Below, in pieces: positions 1 to 7,739 of a DNA stretch of 35,323 bases (position 1 is its first letter; each line of letters opens with the position of its first letter). This DNA is from RGIG6353 sp045594565 (GTDB taxonomy: Bacteria > Bacillota > Clostridia > Oscillospirales > SIG627). The notes beneath the pieces are model-generated. The model was not told the origin of the DNA. It searched no databases and worked only from the letters and a program-made list of their open reading frames with translations. The position numbers were made by a program, and so were the translations under genes. Where the stretch lies: positions 1 through 35,323 of the forward strand of contig JAZNYT010000103.1 of NCBI GenBank assembly GCA_045594565.1, read 5' to 3'.

Positions 1-30
1 AAAATCCACCCGCAGGTGGATTTTTATTTT
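1..30. terminator. Terminator at the end of the surface locus
   Basis: A perfect 10-bp stem (1-10 with 15-24, loop CGCA) carries A and T runs on its outer sides, so it can act on either strand. It lies directly after the sortase stop codon and plausibly ends the long minus-strand transcript. The left window edge cuts off the sequence beyond it. Confidence 0.75.
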
Positions 31-778
31 ATTCCGAAACTCCTACAAGAATCAGTCTGTCGCTGTCATTTCGTCCGTAGCAGGTGGAGAGGGTTATGAA
101 TTTGCTCGTTTCGGTCACCTCAATAACTGTGTGGTAGGTGCTTTTACTCAAAAGGTCTTTGATAATCCCATCTTCACTTTCATCAATATAGGAATACCAA
201 GTGTCTGTCTCCTTTACTCTGACTACGGCAAAGACCTTATAAACTGTAGCTTTTGAATTTGTTATAAGTTCTATTTCGGGGTGACTTTCAAAATAATCTT
301 TTTCGAGGTATTTCTTAAGCCCTGCGAACATAGTGCCATTCATCATATTATGTCCGTAAATGATAAGATTTTCACTGTTAAGAGTGCATCTTCCATCGAG
401 AAAAGGTGTGCCCGACGAGCTTTCATCGCCGTAAAAATTAGTACGGATATACTTTTCGGGCTCCTCGGGGGTATGCATTACAGGATAGCTGATATTCGTG
501 CCACCAACGTAAAGCCACGCCGCGCAGTCGGGGTTTGTATTCTGCAAGGCAAGAAGATTTATTTCGGGACGTTTGCTATTATCGTCTTCCCCATCGTATT
601 CAACGCTTACACTCGCAGTTATTTGTTCTTCACTCAAAGGGGTCATTGCCACCTCTTTTACTCTTTCGAAATTCTCTATATCCGTCTTTCTCTCATAAAG
701 CTCCTTCAAAATCATAAAAAGGGACAGTAAAATTATACAAAGGCAAATGATAATTCCAATATAATAAAGCTTTTTCAT
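29..778 (-). CDS. Class B-type sortase (transpeptidase)
   Basis: Sortases are extracellular membrane-anchored cysteine transpeptidases that cut a sorting motif and attach the protein to peptidoglycan. This 249-residue protein has an N-terminal membrane segment (about residues 5-24) and then the catalytic domain. The expected triad is visible: His in YGHNM (about H143), Cys in TLSTC (about C233) and Arg in DRLIL (about R241). The YGHN and TLSTC contexts fit class B. The start is supported by GAGGAA five bases upstream. It is the last gene of the surface locus, behind a hairpin at 796-823 that may lower its expression. Its most likely local substrate is the protein at 5877-7055, the only product in the window that ends in a PPTG-type sorting signal. 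Substrate assignment is inference; family assignment is firm. Confidence 0.93.
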   Translation of the reverse strand: MKKLYYIGIIICLCIILLSLFMILKELYERKTDIENFERVKEVAMTPLSEEQITASVSVEYDGEDDNSKRPEINLLALQNTNPDCAAWLYVGGTNISYPVMHTPEEPEKYIRTNFYGDESSSGTPFLDGRCTLNSENLIIYGHNMMNGTMFAGLKKYLEKDYFESHPEIELITNSKATVYKVFAVVRVKETDTWYSYIDESEDGIIKDLLSKSTYHTVIEVTETSKFITLSTCYGRNDSDRLILVGVSE

Positions 779-795
779 GGATTCCTCTTTTTTAA

Positions 796-823
796 GAAAA
801 AGGGCACATACGTGCCCTTTTTC
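796..823. terminator. 12-bp perfect hairpin between the beta-helix gene and the sortase
   Basis: The arms 796-807 and 812-823 are perfectly complementary around a 4-base loop, with a GGGCAC core and A/T-rich ends. On the minus strand the stem runs into CTTAAAAAAG rather than a long uninterrupted T-run, so it may be a partial terminator or an mRNA stabiliser. Either would uncouple sortase dosage from the abundant structural proteins upstream. Confidence 0.65.
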
Positions 824-883
824 TATGTACTTAATAAGAATTCAGCTTAGGCAGATACCTTTACAGTGGGACGGAAGATAATA

Positions 884-3499
884 TTATATGTTTTCGAATG
901 TTACGTTTGTAACGGTAACGCCCTCTGCTTCATCGAAGAGAGTTTCACTTCCTGTTGTGTAAATAGCCGCGTGAGCGGTATATGCATTAGGAGCGTAAAG
1001 CTTAACGTTTGTTACAGTACAATTTTCAAATTCGATCTTATCGTTGTCATCAGCATAAACGAACGCAACCATACCCGCTGTGCAGAAGTCGTATGAGGTT
1101 GCCTTTACAACAGTATCCTTAACGTCGCAATTCTTAAGAGTTGCGGTTACTGTAGTAGAGGAATTTTCGTTATAAACAGTTCCGATAAGGGGAGCTACCT
1201 TGTATGCGCCTGTAATGCTGGAATTGATTACGTCTACATTATCAAGAAGAACGTTCTGATAGCTTTGAACTGTAAGGATAGATGTATTGATACCGCTATT
1301 GTTTACAACAGCATTATCAAAGGTCACGTCCTTGATTACAACGTCGCCAAATCCTGCAAATCTTGTGAACATAGCCTGTCCGTTGATGGTAAGATTAGAA
1401 ATTGTGAAGCCCTGTCCGTCGATTTCAGCAATTTCGAAAGCAGAATCTGCATGGCTGTCAACAGAAGTCCAAGTCTTGCCTGTCATATCAATGTCAGCGC
1501 AAAGAACAACCTTTGCATCTCTGCCTGCAGTCTTATCTGCCATTTTATCATTCATTGCTTTGAAGCCATCTGCGGAATATACGTAGTAGGTCTGTCCATC
1601 CTGGTAAAGTCCTGTAGCTACAGTATCGTACGCTGCGGGAATAACGTAGATTATATCGCCTACTGTCTCTGCCTTGTAGCCTTCTGCAAGGAATTTAGTA
1701 TCAAATCCTGTGAAGGTACCGCCTGTTACAGAGAAAGGAGTTTTTGTAGAGCCATAACCGTAATCGGAGAGGTTATCCCACTTACCGAAATAGTTACCGC
1801 CGTTGAAGCTACCGCCATTGACATCTACGGTTACCGCAGACCAGTTGTTAATTACAACGCCACCGCTGGTTTTGGTATGTAAATGATTGAACGTACCGCC
1901 GTTAATTGTAAGCTTATTGTTTGCACCGTATCCTACAACTACAACGTGTGAGGTAAATGATCTTCCGGGAATTTTTGAAGTTATATCGTTATTAGTAAGT
2001 GTACCGCCGTTTATTGTGGTAGTGCCGTTTCCACTGATGTAAAGACAACCACGATCTGCGCTGATAGTAGTTCCTTCTTCGATTGTCATAGTTCCTGCAT
2101 TCGAAACACAATAAGCAGGATAACCTGAATCACCACCGATAGGTGCACCTACGATATTTGCGCCATCCAATACTAAAGTGCCCTTGTTGCTGACAGTTGC
2201 ACCGCCGTTAACTGCGGTGTTTTCCAAAGTACCGCCGATAATAGTTAAGGTACCATTGTTGATAAGCAATGCTTCGGAAGTAGCACCCTTAACAGTTTTT
2301 CCGTTAAGATTCAAAACAACGTCCTTGTCAATTACAAGTCCCTTTTCGAGTGTAACGTCATCGGTAAGGGTGATAACACCGCCCTTTGCGATGATAGCTT
2401 CGATATCTTCAACAGTCTCTGCTTCGCTGCTGTAATAAGTTACAGTAAAGGGGCTGAAGGAATCGGTTTCGAAGGAAACGATACCTGTTGTTGCATTGTA
2501 GTCAAAAGGTGTAACGGGTGTTCCGTTGTGAGTAACCTCTGCTACGTTAAGGGATTTACCTACGTAGATTTCAACCTTGTATTCAACGCCTGCAACGGGC
2601 TCAACCTTTACGCCGTCCTTGTAAAGCTCGATTTCGAAGGATGCGGTGGTGTCGCCGTTTGCATCGGTTGTAACTGCGGTATTGTCAACGTCGAGTGTGT
2701 AGTTAGCTTCTGCAAGACCTGCAGGAAGTGTAACTGCTACGTCACCTGCTTCGATGACATCGCCACCCTCAACCTTTTCGGTGGTTGATGCGGGATAAGT
2801 TGATTCCTTATCGTAGTTCTCGTCGATAGAGTCCTTTTCGGAGTTGAGCTGAGTTGCGAAGAGCTGAATGTCAAAGCTTGCGCCGACAGTCTTACCCTGA
2901 TAGTCGTTTCCTGCAGACTCCTTCATCTTGAGAGCAAGAGTGATAATATCCTTGCCGTCCTTTTCGAGTGTGCCCTGTGCACTTGTTGCAAGGCCTGCAA
3001 GAACCTCAGAGAGTGTTCCGAGAGGTGCGATGCCTTCAAGGTCTTCTCTGCCGTCAATCTGTACTGCGGGGTCGAAGTAGTAAACGTCGATAACGTCTGC
3101 AAGGCTTACGCCGTCAATCTTAAGTGCGTCAAGGTCGTTTATAACGTTGCCGTTTATATCCTTGGGCACGAAGTTTACAAGATATTTGAGAGCAAGAGAG
3201 CCTTCGTTCTCAATCTTGATGTGGCGAATCTGGGTAAAGCCGGGTTCCCAGTTGGAGTAGTCGAAAATCTGATTCTTTACACCTGCTTCTTCAACGTTCT
3301 TCCAAGCAGTTGATGTCTGAGGGTTCTCGTTGATGTCATCGATGTAGGAAAGAGAAATGCTGAGTGTTCCTGACTTGATGATGTTGTTCGACGACGTTAC
3401 GGAATCCGTAAACCAAGCGAAGGTTGTTCCGATGAGCATTGACGCACAAAGTATAAGTGCAATAACGCTCATTAAGAGTGAATGTTTTGTTTTAGTCAT
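884..3499 (-). CDS. SipW-type secreted protein with beta-helix repeat region (paralog 1)
   Basis: I place the start at the ATG beginning MTKTKHSL (871 residues), because AGGAGG lies seven bases upstream; the open frame extends 15 codons further to a GTG without such support. The N-terminus is a SipW-dependent-type signal peptide ending TTFAWFTDS. Residues about 35-230 form a TasA/camelysin-like domain (NNIIKSGTL, NWEPGF, KIENEGSLALKY). A linker domain follows, then from about 370 a repeat region rich in short strands such as LNLNGKTVKG and LTINGGTF, typical of right-handed parallel beta-helix adhesins. There is no C-terminal sorting signal or membrane anchor. The first 230 residues are shared with the proteins at 7740-10526 and 12519-14312, while the C-terminal parts differ. 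A role as a fibre-associated adhesin or matrix protein is inferred. Confidence 0.88.
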   Translation of the reverse strand: MTKTKHSLLMSVIALILCASMLIGTTFAWFTDSVTSSNNIIKSGTLSISLSYIDDINENPQTSTAWKNVEEAGVKNQIFDYSNWEPGFTQIRHIKIENEGSLALKYLVNFVPKDINGNVINDLDALKIDGVSLADVIDVYYFDPAVQIDGREDLEGIAPLGTLSEVLAGLATSAQGTLEKDGKDIITLALKMKESAGNDYQGKTVGASFDIQLFATQLNSEKDSIDENYDKESTYPASTTEKVEGGDVIEAGDVAVTLPAGLAEANYTLDVDNTAVTTDANGDTTASFEIELYKDGVKVEPVAGVEYKVEIYVGKSLNVAEVTHNGTPVTPFDYNATTGIVSFETDSFSPFTVTYYSSEAETVEDIEAIIAKGGVITLTDDVTLEKGLVIDKDVVLNLNGKTVKGATSEALLINNGTLTIIGGTLENTAVNGGATVSNKGTLVLDGANIVGAPIGGDSGYPAYCVSNAGTMTIEEGTTISADRGCLYISGNGTTTINGGTLTNNDITSKIPGRSFTSHVVVVGYGANNKLTINGGTFNHLHTKTSGGVVINNWSAVTVDVNGGSFNGGNYFGKWDNLSDYGYGSTKTPFSVTGGTFTGFDTKFLAEGYKAETVGDIIYVIPAAYDTVATGLYQDGQTYYVYSADGFKAMNDKMADKTAGRDAKVVLCADIDMTGKTWTSVDSHADSAFEIAEIDGQGFTISNLTINGQAMFTRFAGFGDVVIKDVTFDNAVVNNSGINTSILTVQSYQNVLLDNVDVINSSITGAYKVAPLIGTVYNENSSTTVTATLKNCDVKDTVVKATSYDFCTAGMVAFVYADDNDKIEFENCTVTNVKLYAPNAYTAHAAIYTTGSETLFDEAEGVTVTNVTFENI

Positions 3500-3513
3500 G
3501 TTCTGACCTCCTT

Positions 3514-3675
3514 TTATTTTGTCGGCTGTAGGTGTGCTCTGCACTCCGCTTCAGCCAACATCGGAGGCAGTTTAGATAAGAGGTCGCCTCCGTAATTTTG
3601 TTGTGCATATTGTACAATAAGAGGTTTGTAATACCCCCCCCCGTTGTGTATAAGTGCTATTTGTTCAACTTTCAT
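3514..3675 (-). CDS. 53-codon ORF with an internal G9 tract; possible small or leader peptide
   Basis: I do not recognise this ORF. It starts at an ATG preceded by AAAGGAGGAAGCCTTT, a strong ribosome-binding site, reads MKVEQIALIHNGGGYYKPL, and ends two bases before the AGGAGG of the next gene, an arrangement that allows translational coupling. Codons 12-14 are a run of nine G (3634-3642). Removing one G gives a frame whose stop overlaps the ATG of the next gene; adding one G gives a stop near 3590. It has no signal peptide or membrane segment. It could equally be non-coding sequence or part of a dispersed repeat. Confidence 0.4.
   Translation of the reverse strand: MKVEQIALIHNGGGYYKPLIVQYAQQNYGGDLLSKLPPMLAEAECRAHLQPTK
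3634..3642. repeat. Homopolymer tract, nine C (+) / nine G (-)
   Basis: Nine consecutive C on the plus strand read as G9 in the small ORF at 3514-3675. Tracts of this length are prone to slippage during replication and also to sequencing error. Confidence 0.9.
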
Positions 3676-3710
3676 AAAGGCTTCCTCCTTTCTTAAATTT
3701 CTTACCTTTC

Positions 3711-3771
3711 GGTAATCAAAAGGCACAAAATTTTTATGCCTTTTGATTACCGCCCCACACTAGGTGGGGAC
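3711..3771 (-). repeat. Two-hairpin intercistronic element, copy 1
   Basis: Read on the transcribed strand, a short hairpin (CCCCAC/GTGGGG, plus 3753-3769) preceded by GTCC is followed by CGGTAAT and a long perfect 15-bp stem (3711-3725 with 3737-3751). It sits between the LysM-protein gene and the G9 ORF. The layout matches copies at 7661-7727 and 12327-12509, though the stem sequences differ. The long stem ends in CGAAAG rather than a T-run, so it is not a standard terminator in that direction. Confidence 0.75.
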
Positions 3772-3804
3772 AGTTTTTTGTCAATTATACTACTAGGATA
3801 ATTT

Positions 3805-5184
3805 TTATATTACTTCAAACGAAGCGGAAGTGTCTTGTGTTTCCGCTTCGTCAGTAGTATCGGTGGGGGTTACTGTTGTTTCTGTAGTATCTGCCCCTTC
3901 GGGTGTGTCTGTCACCTCGGGTGTTTCAGTTACCTCGGGTGTGTCTGTCACTTCGGGTGTTTCAGTTACCTCGGGTGTTTCAGTTACCTCGGGTGTTTCT
4001 GTCACCTCGGGAGTTTCTGTTACCTCGGGTGTTTCTGTCACCTCGGGTGTTTCTGTCACCTCGGGTGTTTCTGTCACCTCGGGTGTTTCTGTTACCTCGG
4101 GTGTTTCTGTCACTTCGGGTGTTTCTGTCACCTCAGGTGCTTCTGTCACTTCGGGAGTTTCTGTCACCTCGGGTGTTTCTGTCACTTCGGGTGTGTCTGT
4201 CACTTCGGGAGTTTCAGTTACTTCGGGAGTTTCAGTTACTTCGGGAATCTCGGTTGTTTCTGTGACAACATCTTCCTTGATATCGGTTTCTTCTTGAGTA
4301 GTATTCTCAGGAAGCTTCCAACCAAGCGGAGGTATCTTGATAATATCTCCTATAACAATAAGGCTTCTATCTTCAATGTTGTTATAGTAAACAAGCTCAT
4401 CAACGGTGAAGCCGTATTCGGTAGCTATATCGTAAAGCATATCGCCTTCCTCGATAACCACCTCTGTGATGCGTTCTTCGTCGGGGGTGTGCTCGGATTC
4501 TTCGGATTCTTCGGATTCTTTCTTCTCCTCGGATTCTTTCTTCTCTTCGGGCTTTTCTTCCTCTTCGGGAAGTATCACATCGATGACGTCGCCGTCGGTC
4601 AAGAAGGTGTATGAGCTGTTTCTCATACTATACGTACTTGTATTGGAATAGCCGTAATAGCTTGACGTGCCCCAATGGGTAACAAGAGATACATCAAGGT
4701 CAGCGTTGAGGGTTATGGTAAAGGTAATCGGGTTTTCAATCTGGTCTGTAACGTAGCTTTCGTCGGCTATTTCCAGAACACAGAAGCCCGTGTCGGTGGT
4801 GCCTGATTTGTTTATGGTTATAACGTTTTTACCCTTCAAAAGAGGGAGGTTATATGTAAATCTGCCTGTTTGCTCGGAAAAAATAGTAGTTTTGGTACGG
4901 ACGATAACGTTTTCAATTTTTTCGATAGTATTTTCGGGATTCTCGGGATCTGTGACGGTTTTTGTTTGTTGCTCCTCTGTTTCAAGAGTATTTTCGGCGG
5001 TGATATCCACGTCGAAATTACCTGCAATTATAACGTTGTTTTTCGATTCAACGTTTGCTTCAAAGAAAGCGTATGCCGCAAAGGACATAAGGAACATGCA
5101 AATAAGGATAAGGACGACCGATTTTGTTATATGTCGAGACAGGTATTTTTCTGTAATTTTGTCATTGTCATGCTGATTTATCAT
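3805..5184 (-). CDS. Secreted TasA-like protein with LysM domain and TETPEV repeat stalk
   Basis: This 459-residue protein begins with a hydrophobic segment ending AAYAFFEANVESKNN, a variant SipW-dependent-type signal, followed by a TasA-like region to about residue 205. A Glu/Lys/Ser-rich linker leads to a LysM domain at about 243-290 (EGDMLYDIATEYGFTVDELVYYNN through IGDIIKIPP), which in the family binds peptidoglycan glycan. The C-terminal third is about 20 copies of TETPEV with TDTPEV and TEAPEV variants. There is no transmembrane segment or sorting motif, so wall attachment would be non-covalent. The start has GGGAG eight bases upstream. It may link the fibre to the wall, with the acidic repeat acting as an extended spacer; that role is inferred. 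Confidence 0.85.
   Translation of the reverse strand: MINQHDNDKITEKYLSRHITKSVVLILICMFLMSFAAYAFFEANVESKNNVIIAGNFDVDITAENTLETEEQQTKTVTDPENPENTIEKIENVIVRTKTTIFSEQTGRFTYNLPLLKGKNVITINKSGTTDTGFCVLEIADESYVTDQIENPITFTITLNADLDVSLVTHWGTSSYYGYSNTSTYSMRNSSYTFLTDGDVIDVILPEEEEKPEEKKESEEKKESEESEESEHTPDEERITEVVIEEGDMLYDIATEYGFTVDELVYYNNIEDRSLIVIGDIIKIPPLGWKLPENTTQEETDIKEDVVTETTEIPEVTETPEVTETPEVTDTPEVTETPEVTETPEVTEAPEVTETPEVTETPEVTETPEVTETPEVTETPEVTETPEVTETPEVTETPEVTETPEVTETPEVTDTPEVTETPEVTDTPEGADTTETTVTPTDTTDEAETQDTSASFEVI
3896..4255. repeat. 18-bp tandem repeat, about 20 units
   Basis: Units of the form TCGGGTGTTTCTGTCACC repeat in register with the reading frame of the LysM protein and encode TETPEV. Third-position variation (ACC/ACT, GTT/GTG, GGT/GGA) shows some age, but the runs are similar enough for copy number to change without frameshift. 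Confidence 0.95.
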
Positions 5185-5208
5185 ATTTCGGTCTCCCTTC
5201 TTTTAGAT

Positions 5209-5853
5209 TCAGTTCTTGATTTGCGTTGCTGAAACTATGATGCTAAGATGTACTTCGGGCTGATGGGGTGGCTCGTAATTTGCAACGTTGGTAACCGCCT
5301 CGGGCATTCTTACAACGATTGCAATATAGCGTGTGTCGCCGTCATTCAGCCTTGCTACCTCTGTTGAATAGTCGTTTAGCTCTTCTGTGGCGAGTGCCTT
5401 TGCAAGCTCTCGTGTCTTTACTTTTTCAGAAAGCTCGTTAAAGCTTTCAGCTTCCGCTATACCAAAGCGTAGGTGGTCCTGAAGCTTAAATGAGGCGCCT
5501 TCTCTATTTATACCCTCGGTATATTTATAAACGCTTACAGCGGTATGCCAGTTGAAAGGCATATCCCCGTTATTCTTTACTTTAAGATAAACTATTTCGG
5601 TGTAACCGGGCTCGTAAAGGGCGTCTTTTTTGAAAAGCTCGGTGTCTTCCTCGAGGTCATACCAATTCCCGTCAGAAGCTCTGTATTTTACCTCTAAATC
5701 AAAATTAGCAAAGTGAAATACGTTTTTTAGTTCAGGTGTAGTATCGCGAAACCATGCAAGAGATGCTCCTGTTCCAAGTATCCCCCACAACACAAAAAGG
5801 CACAAGCTGAGGAGAAATGCGATTTTCTTTATTTGTTTTTTCTTTAAGGTCAT
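5209..5853 (-). CDS. Short SipW-type TasA-like secreted protein
   Basis: The 214-residue product has a basic N-terminus, a hydrophobic core and the cleavage region GASLAWFRDT, diagnostic of SipW-dependent-type signal peptides. The rest is one TasA/camelysin-like domain: NVFHFANFDLEVKYR, then YEPGYTEIVYLKVKNNGDMPFNWHTAVSVY, the same EPGYT...VKNNG pattern found in the larger paralogs, ending in a beta-strand (VHLSIIVSATQ). There are no repeats or anchors. The ATG has AGGAGG nine bases upstream, and the gap to the preceding sorting-signal gene is only 23 bp, so both are probably co-transcribed. A role as a fibre subunit or accessory subunit is inferred from family and size. Confidence 0.85.
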   Translation of the reverse strand: MTLKKKQIKKIAFLLSLCLFVLWGILGTGASLAWFRDTTPELKNVFHFANFDLEVKYRASDGNWYDLEEDTELFKKDALYEPGYTEIVYLKVKNNGDMPFNWHTAVSVYKYTEGINREGASFKLQDHLRFGIAEAESFNELSEKVKTRELAKALATEELNDYSTEVARLNDGDTRYIAIVVRMPEAVTNVANYEPPHQPEVHLSIIVSATQIKN

Positions 5854-5876
5854 AACGCTTATCCTCCTTAATCAAA

Positions 5877-7055
5877 TTATTTCTTTTCGTCCTTTTTCTT
5901 TTTTACAAGTACTATGAGTACAAGCATCATCACAAAAGCCCCAGCAAACATTCCTATCCATAAAGACAGCATTGAATTGTCTCCCGTTGGGGGTGTGGGC
6001 GGTGCTTCGGGGGTAAAATCTCTTTCGAAGGTAATTTCGTAAACGGCGTTTTCGCCGTCAAAGGATATACTTTTGTACTCATATTCCTTGCCGAGATACT
6101 CGTTATATGCCGAGTAGGTGTCGGCAATAGCAGCCACTTGGGGAAGCTCTTCAACGTCGGCTGACGAGAAAAGCGTAACCGTGCCGTCGAGGGCGCCGTT
6201 TGTAAGATACTTTGCCGTAACCCTATATCTAAAGTAGGTCGGCGTTGGTGGTGTTGGTGGTACTTCGGGCTCGGTTTTTCTATCATAGCGCAGGGTGAAA
6301 ACCTTCTTTTCGCTATCAAAAGTAGTTCCGCTATAGCTATAGACCTTATCCCCGTAAACCTTATGGGCATCCGAATATTTCAAAACGACCTCTTCAAGTG
6401 TGGGAAGCTCGTGGGCAAATCGGTATGCGAAAAGAGTTAAGGGCAATGGATTTTGAAGCTCGTCATTAAGGTAATAGTTTGCTAATACCTTATAAGACAC
6501 GTAATTGTAGGATGGACTTATTACTATATGTCCGCCCTCGGGAGCCGTGGGGATTTCTTCTACTAAAAACTCCCAATCAATCTCTCCCATAGTCTTCTCG
6601 AAGGTGTTGTCGAGGTCTGTGGGAACAGTGAGGGTGACAAGCATTTCCCTGCTCTCCCCTTTTCCAAGGGTTACAAGGTGGAGATATTCAAGTCCTGTGG
6701 AATAGTCGGCATTTTCGTCGAATATTACGTTGCCGTCAACCGTCGCTCTGAGACGAAGCTTTTCAAGAAGCTTTACTCCCGACAGGTCACGAGCCGAGCA
6801 TTTCAGATAAATTCTCGCTTTATAGAGATTACTTCCGTCGTAGGAGAGGGTTACTTTCTCGGTGAGTGTGTCACCGGGCATAACGCTTTTGAATTCATCG
6901 AAAAGGTCGGTTGCGCTATAAGAGGTGCCCATACCGATTTCCACGTAGCCGTTTACGTAGTGATATGTAACGTAGGAGTCATTTGCAAAAGCATAAACGG
7001 AAAATGATAAAATCATCAAAAGGACAAGTGAGAAAATTATTATAAGCTTTTTCAT
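5877..7055 (-). CDS. Sortase-anchored surface protein with TasA-like domain and two repeats
   Basis: A 392-residue secreted protein. The signal peptide ends AYAFA before ND (about residue 24). Residues about 25-170 resemble a TasA-type beta domain (MPGDTLTEKVTLSYDG, TLGKGESREMLVTLTVP). Two related modules of about 85 residues follow (YVSYKVLANYYLNDE and YFRYRVTAKYLTNGA), each closed by a PPTPPTP-type proline linker; they recall MucBP-like modules. The C-terminus is a cell-wall sorting signal: TPPTGDNS, a hydrophobic segment, then KKKKDEKK. TPPTG fits the xPxTG form used by clostridial class B sortases. It starts 11 bp after the preceding gene. It is the only product of the locus with a sorting signal, so I infer it is the covalent wall anchor of the fibre and a substrate of the sortase at 29-778. 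Confidence 0.87.
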   Translation of the reverse strand: MKKLIIIFSLVLLMILSFSVYAFANDSYVTYHYVNGYVEIGMGTSYSATDLFDEFKSVMPGDTLTEKVTLSYDGSNLYKARIYLKCSARDLSGVKLLEKLRLRATVDGNVIFDENADYSTGLEYLHLVTLGKGESREMLVTLTVPTDLDNTFEKTMGEIDWEFLVEEIPTAPEGGHIVISPSYNYVSYKVLANYYLNDELQNPLPLTLFAYRFAHELPTLEEVVLKYSDAHKVYGDKVYSYSGTTFDSEKKVFTLRYDRKTEPEVPPTPPTPTYFRYRVTAKYLTNGALDGTVTLFSSADVEELPQVAAIADTYSAYNEYLGKEYEYKSISFDGENAVYEITFERDFTPEAPPTPPTGDNSMLSLWIGMFAGAFVMMLVLIVLVKKKKDEKK

Positions 7056-7066
7056 CTGTCACCGCC

Positions 7067-7630
7067 TTATTCTTCGGGCCAGCCCGATGCGGTGAAAATC
7101 GCATCAAGGGGGACTGTGTTGTTTTCGGACTGTACTGCGTGGGCTTTTACGGTGAGTGAGAGGGTTTTGCCGATATAGCTGTTGTCTACCTTGGAGCCTA
7201 CTATTTCAACGTGGGAGAAAAAGTCGGGGGTGGTTTCCCCTGCCTCAACCACTCCGTTGTAATAATACCAACCGTCGTGAAGATGCCATATATTTTCGTC
7301 AATGTTGAGCTTAAAGGCATCGTCTGCCGAGAGGGTCGCGGAGTCTATTCCGTAGACTACCTTTACTCTTAAATAGAAGGGATTTTCGCCAACGTTTTCA
7401 ACGCTGACTCTCTTGCTTACAACGTCACCTGGAATTATATAAACACCCTCTTCGGGGAACTCTGTTCCGCCGTCGGTGGTCTCGTGAATTTTAAGCTCGA
7501 TATCACCCATAGTGATAACGTTTGTGGCTCTGCCGAGAGTTGTATAATAGGCAAAGGTTGACTCTGTTATAAAAGTGAAAACCATTGCCGCAAGTGATAT
7601 TGCAAGAAGCCTTGCTTTGATTTTATTCAA
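7067..7630 (-). CDS. Short SipW-type TasA-like protein with a TTG start
   Basis: The 187-residue product begins at a TTG codon, chosen because GGAGGG lies seven bases upstream and the signal peptide starts there. The signal region ends TESTFAYYTTLGRATNVI, a SipW-dependent-type motif with Tyr-Tyr in place of Trp-Phe or Phe-Phe. A single beta domain follows: MGDIELKIHETT, IIPGDVVSKRVSVENVGENPFYLRVKVVYG and a closing strand with LTVKAHAVQSEN. The PGD..SKRVSVENVG pattern is shared with the TasA-like protein at 10601-11731 (PGEVMTKKPYLTNTG), which also has an AIQSE tail. It lies just upstream of the sorting-signal protein and just after two-hairpin copy 2. The TTG start may lower its translation. 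Confidence 0.83.
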   Translation of the reverse strand: MNKIKARLLAISLAAMVFTFITESTFAYYTTLGRATNVITMGDIELKIHETTDGGTEFPEEGVYIIPGDVVSKRVSVENVGENPFYLRVKVVYGIDSATLSADDAFKLNIDENIWHLHDGWYYYNGVVEAGETTPDFFSHVEIVGSKVDNSYIGKTLSLTVKAHAVQSENNTVPLDAIFTASGWPEE

Positions 7631-7660
7631 CTCTTTGCCCTCCTTCTTTTAGGATTCTTC

Positions 7661-7727
7661 GGTAATGACAGAGTACAAAACGCTTTGTGCTCTGTCATTA
7701 CCGCCTATCCTCCGAAGAGGATAGGAC
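7661..7727 (-). repeat. Two-hairpin intercistronic element, copy 2
   Basis: The short hairpin is CCTATCCTC/GAGGATAGG (plus 7704-7725). On the transcribed strand its loop reads UUCG closed by C-G, a very stable tetraloop. CGGTAAT follows, then a long stem (7661-7679 with 7684-7702) with one mismatch. It lies between the second beta-helix gene and the TTG-start gene. Stem sequences differ from copies 1 and 3 while pairing is kept. Confidence 0.78.
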
Positions 7728-7739
7728 GGGGTTTAAACT

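Noticed and set aside
281..730. Plus-strand ORFs opposite the sortase gene
   Set aside because: They lack ribosome sites and family motifs, while the minus-strand frame has a full sortase catalytic triad.
3514..3675. Frameshift at the G9 tract fusing the small ORF to the adhesin
   Set aside because: In the frame of the adhesin a TGA lies just upstream of its first possible start, so neither G8 nor G10 gives an in-frame fusion.
3711..3771. Two-hairpin element as a known riboswitch
   Set aside because: I could not match it to any riboswitch consensus I know, and there is no adjacent expression platform with a T-run on the transcribed strand.
3830..4614. Plus-strand ORFs of up to 259 codons rich in CFCHLG or SVTSGV repeats
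   Set aside because: They are shadows of the 18-bp repeat in the LysM protein gene. The minus-strand frame has the signal peptide, LysM domain and ribosome site.
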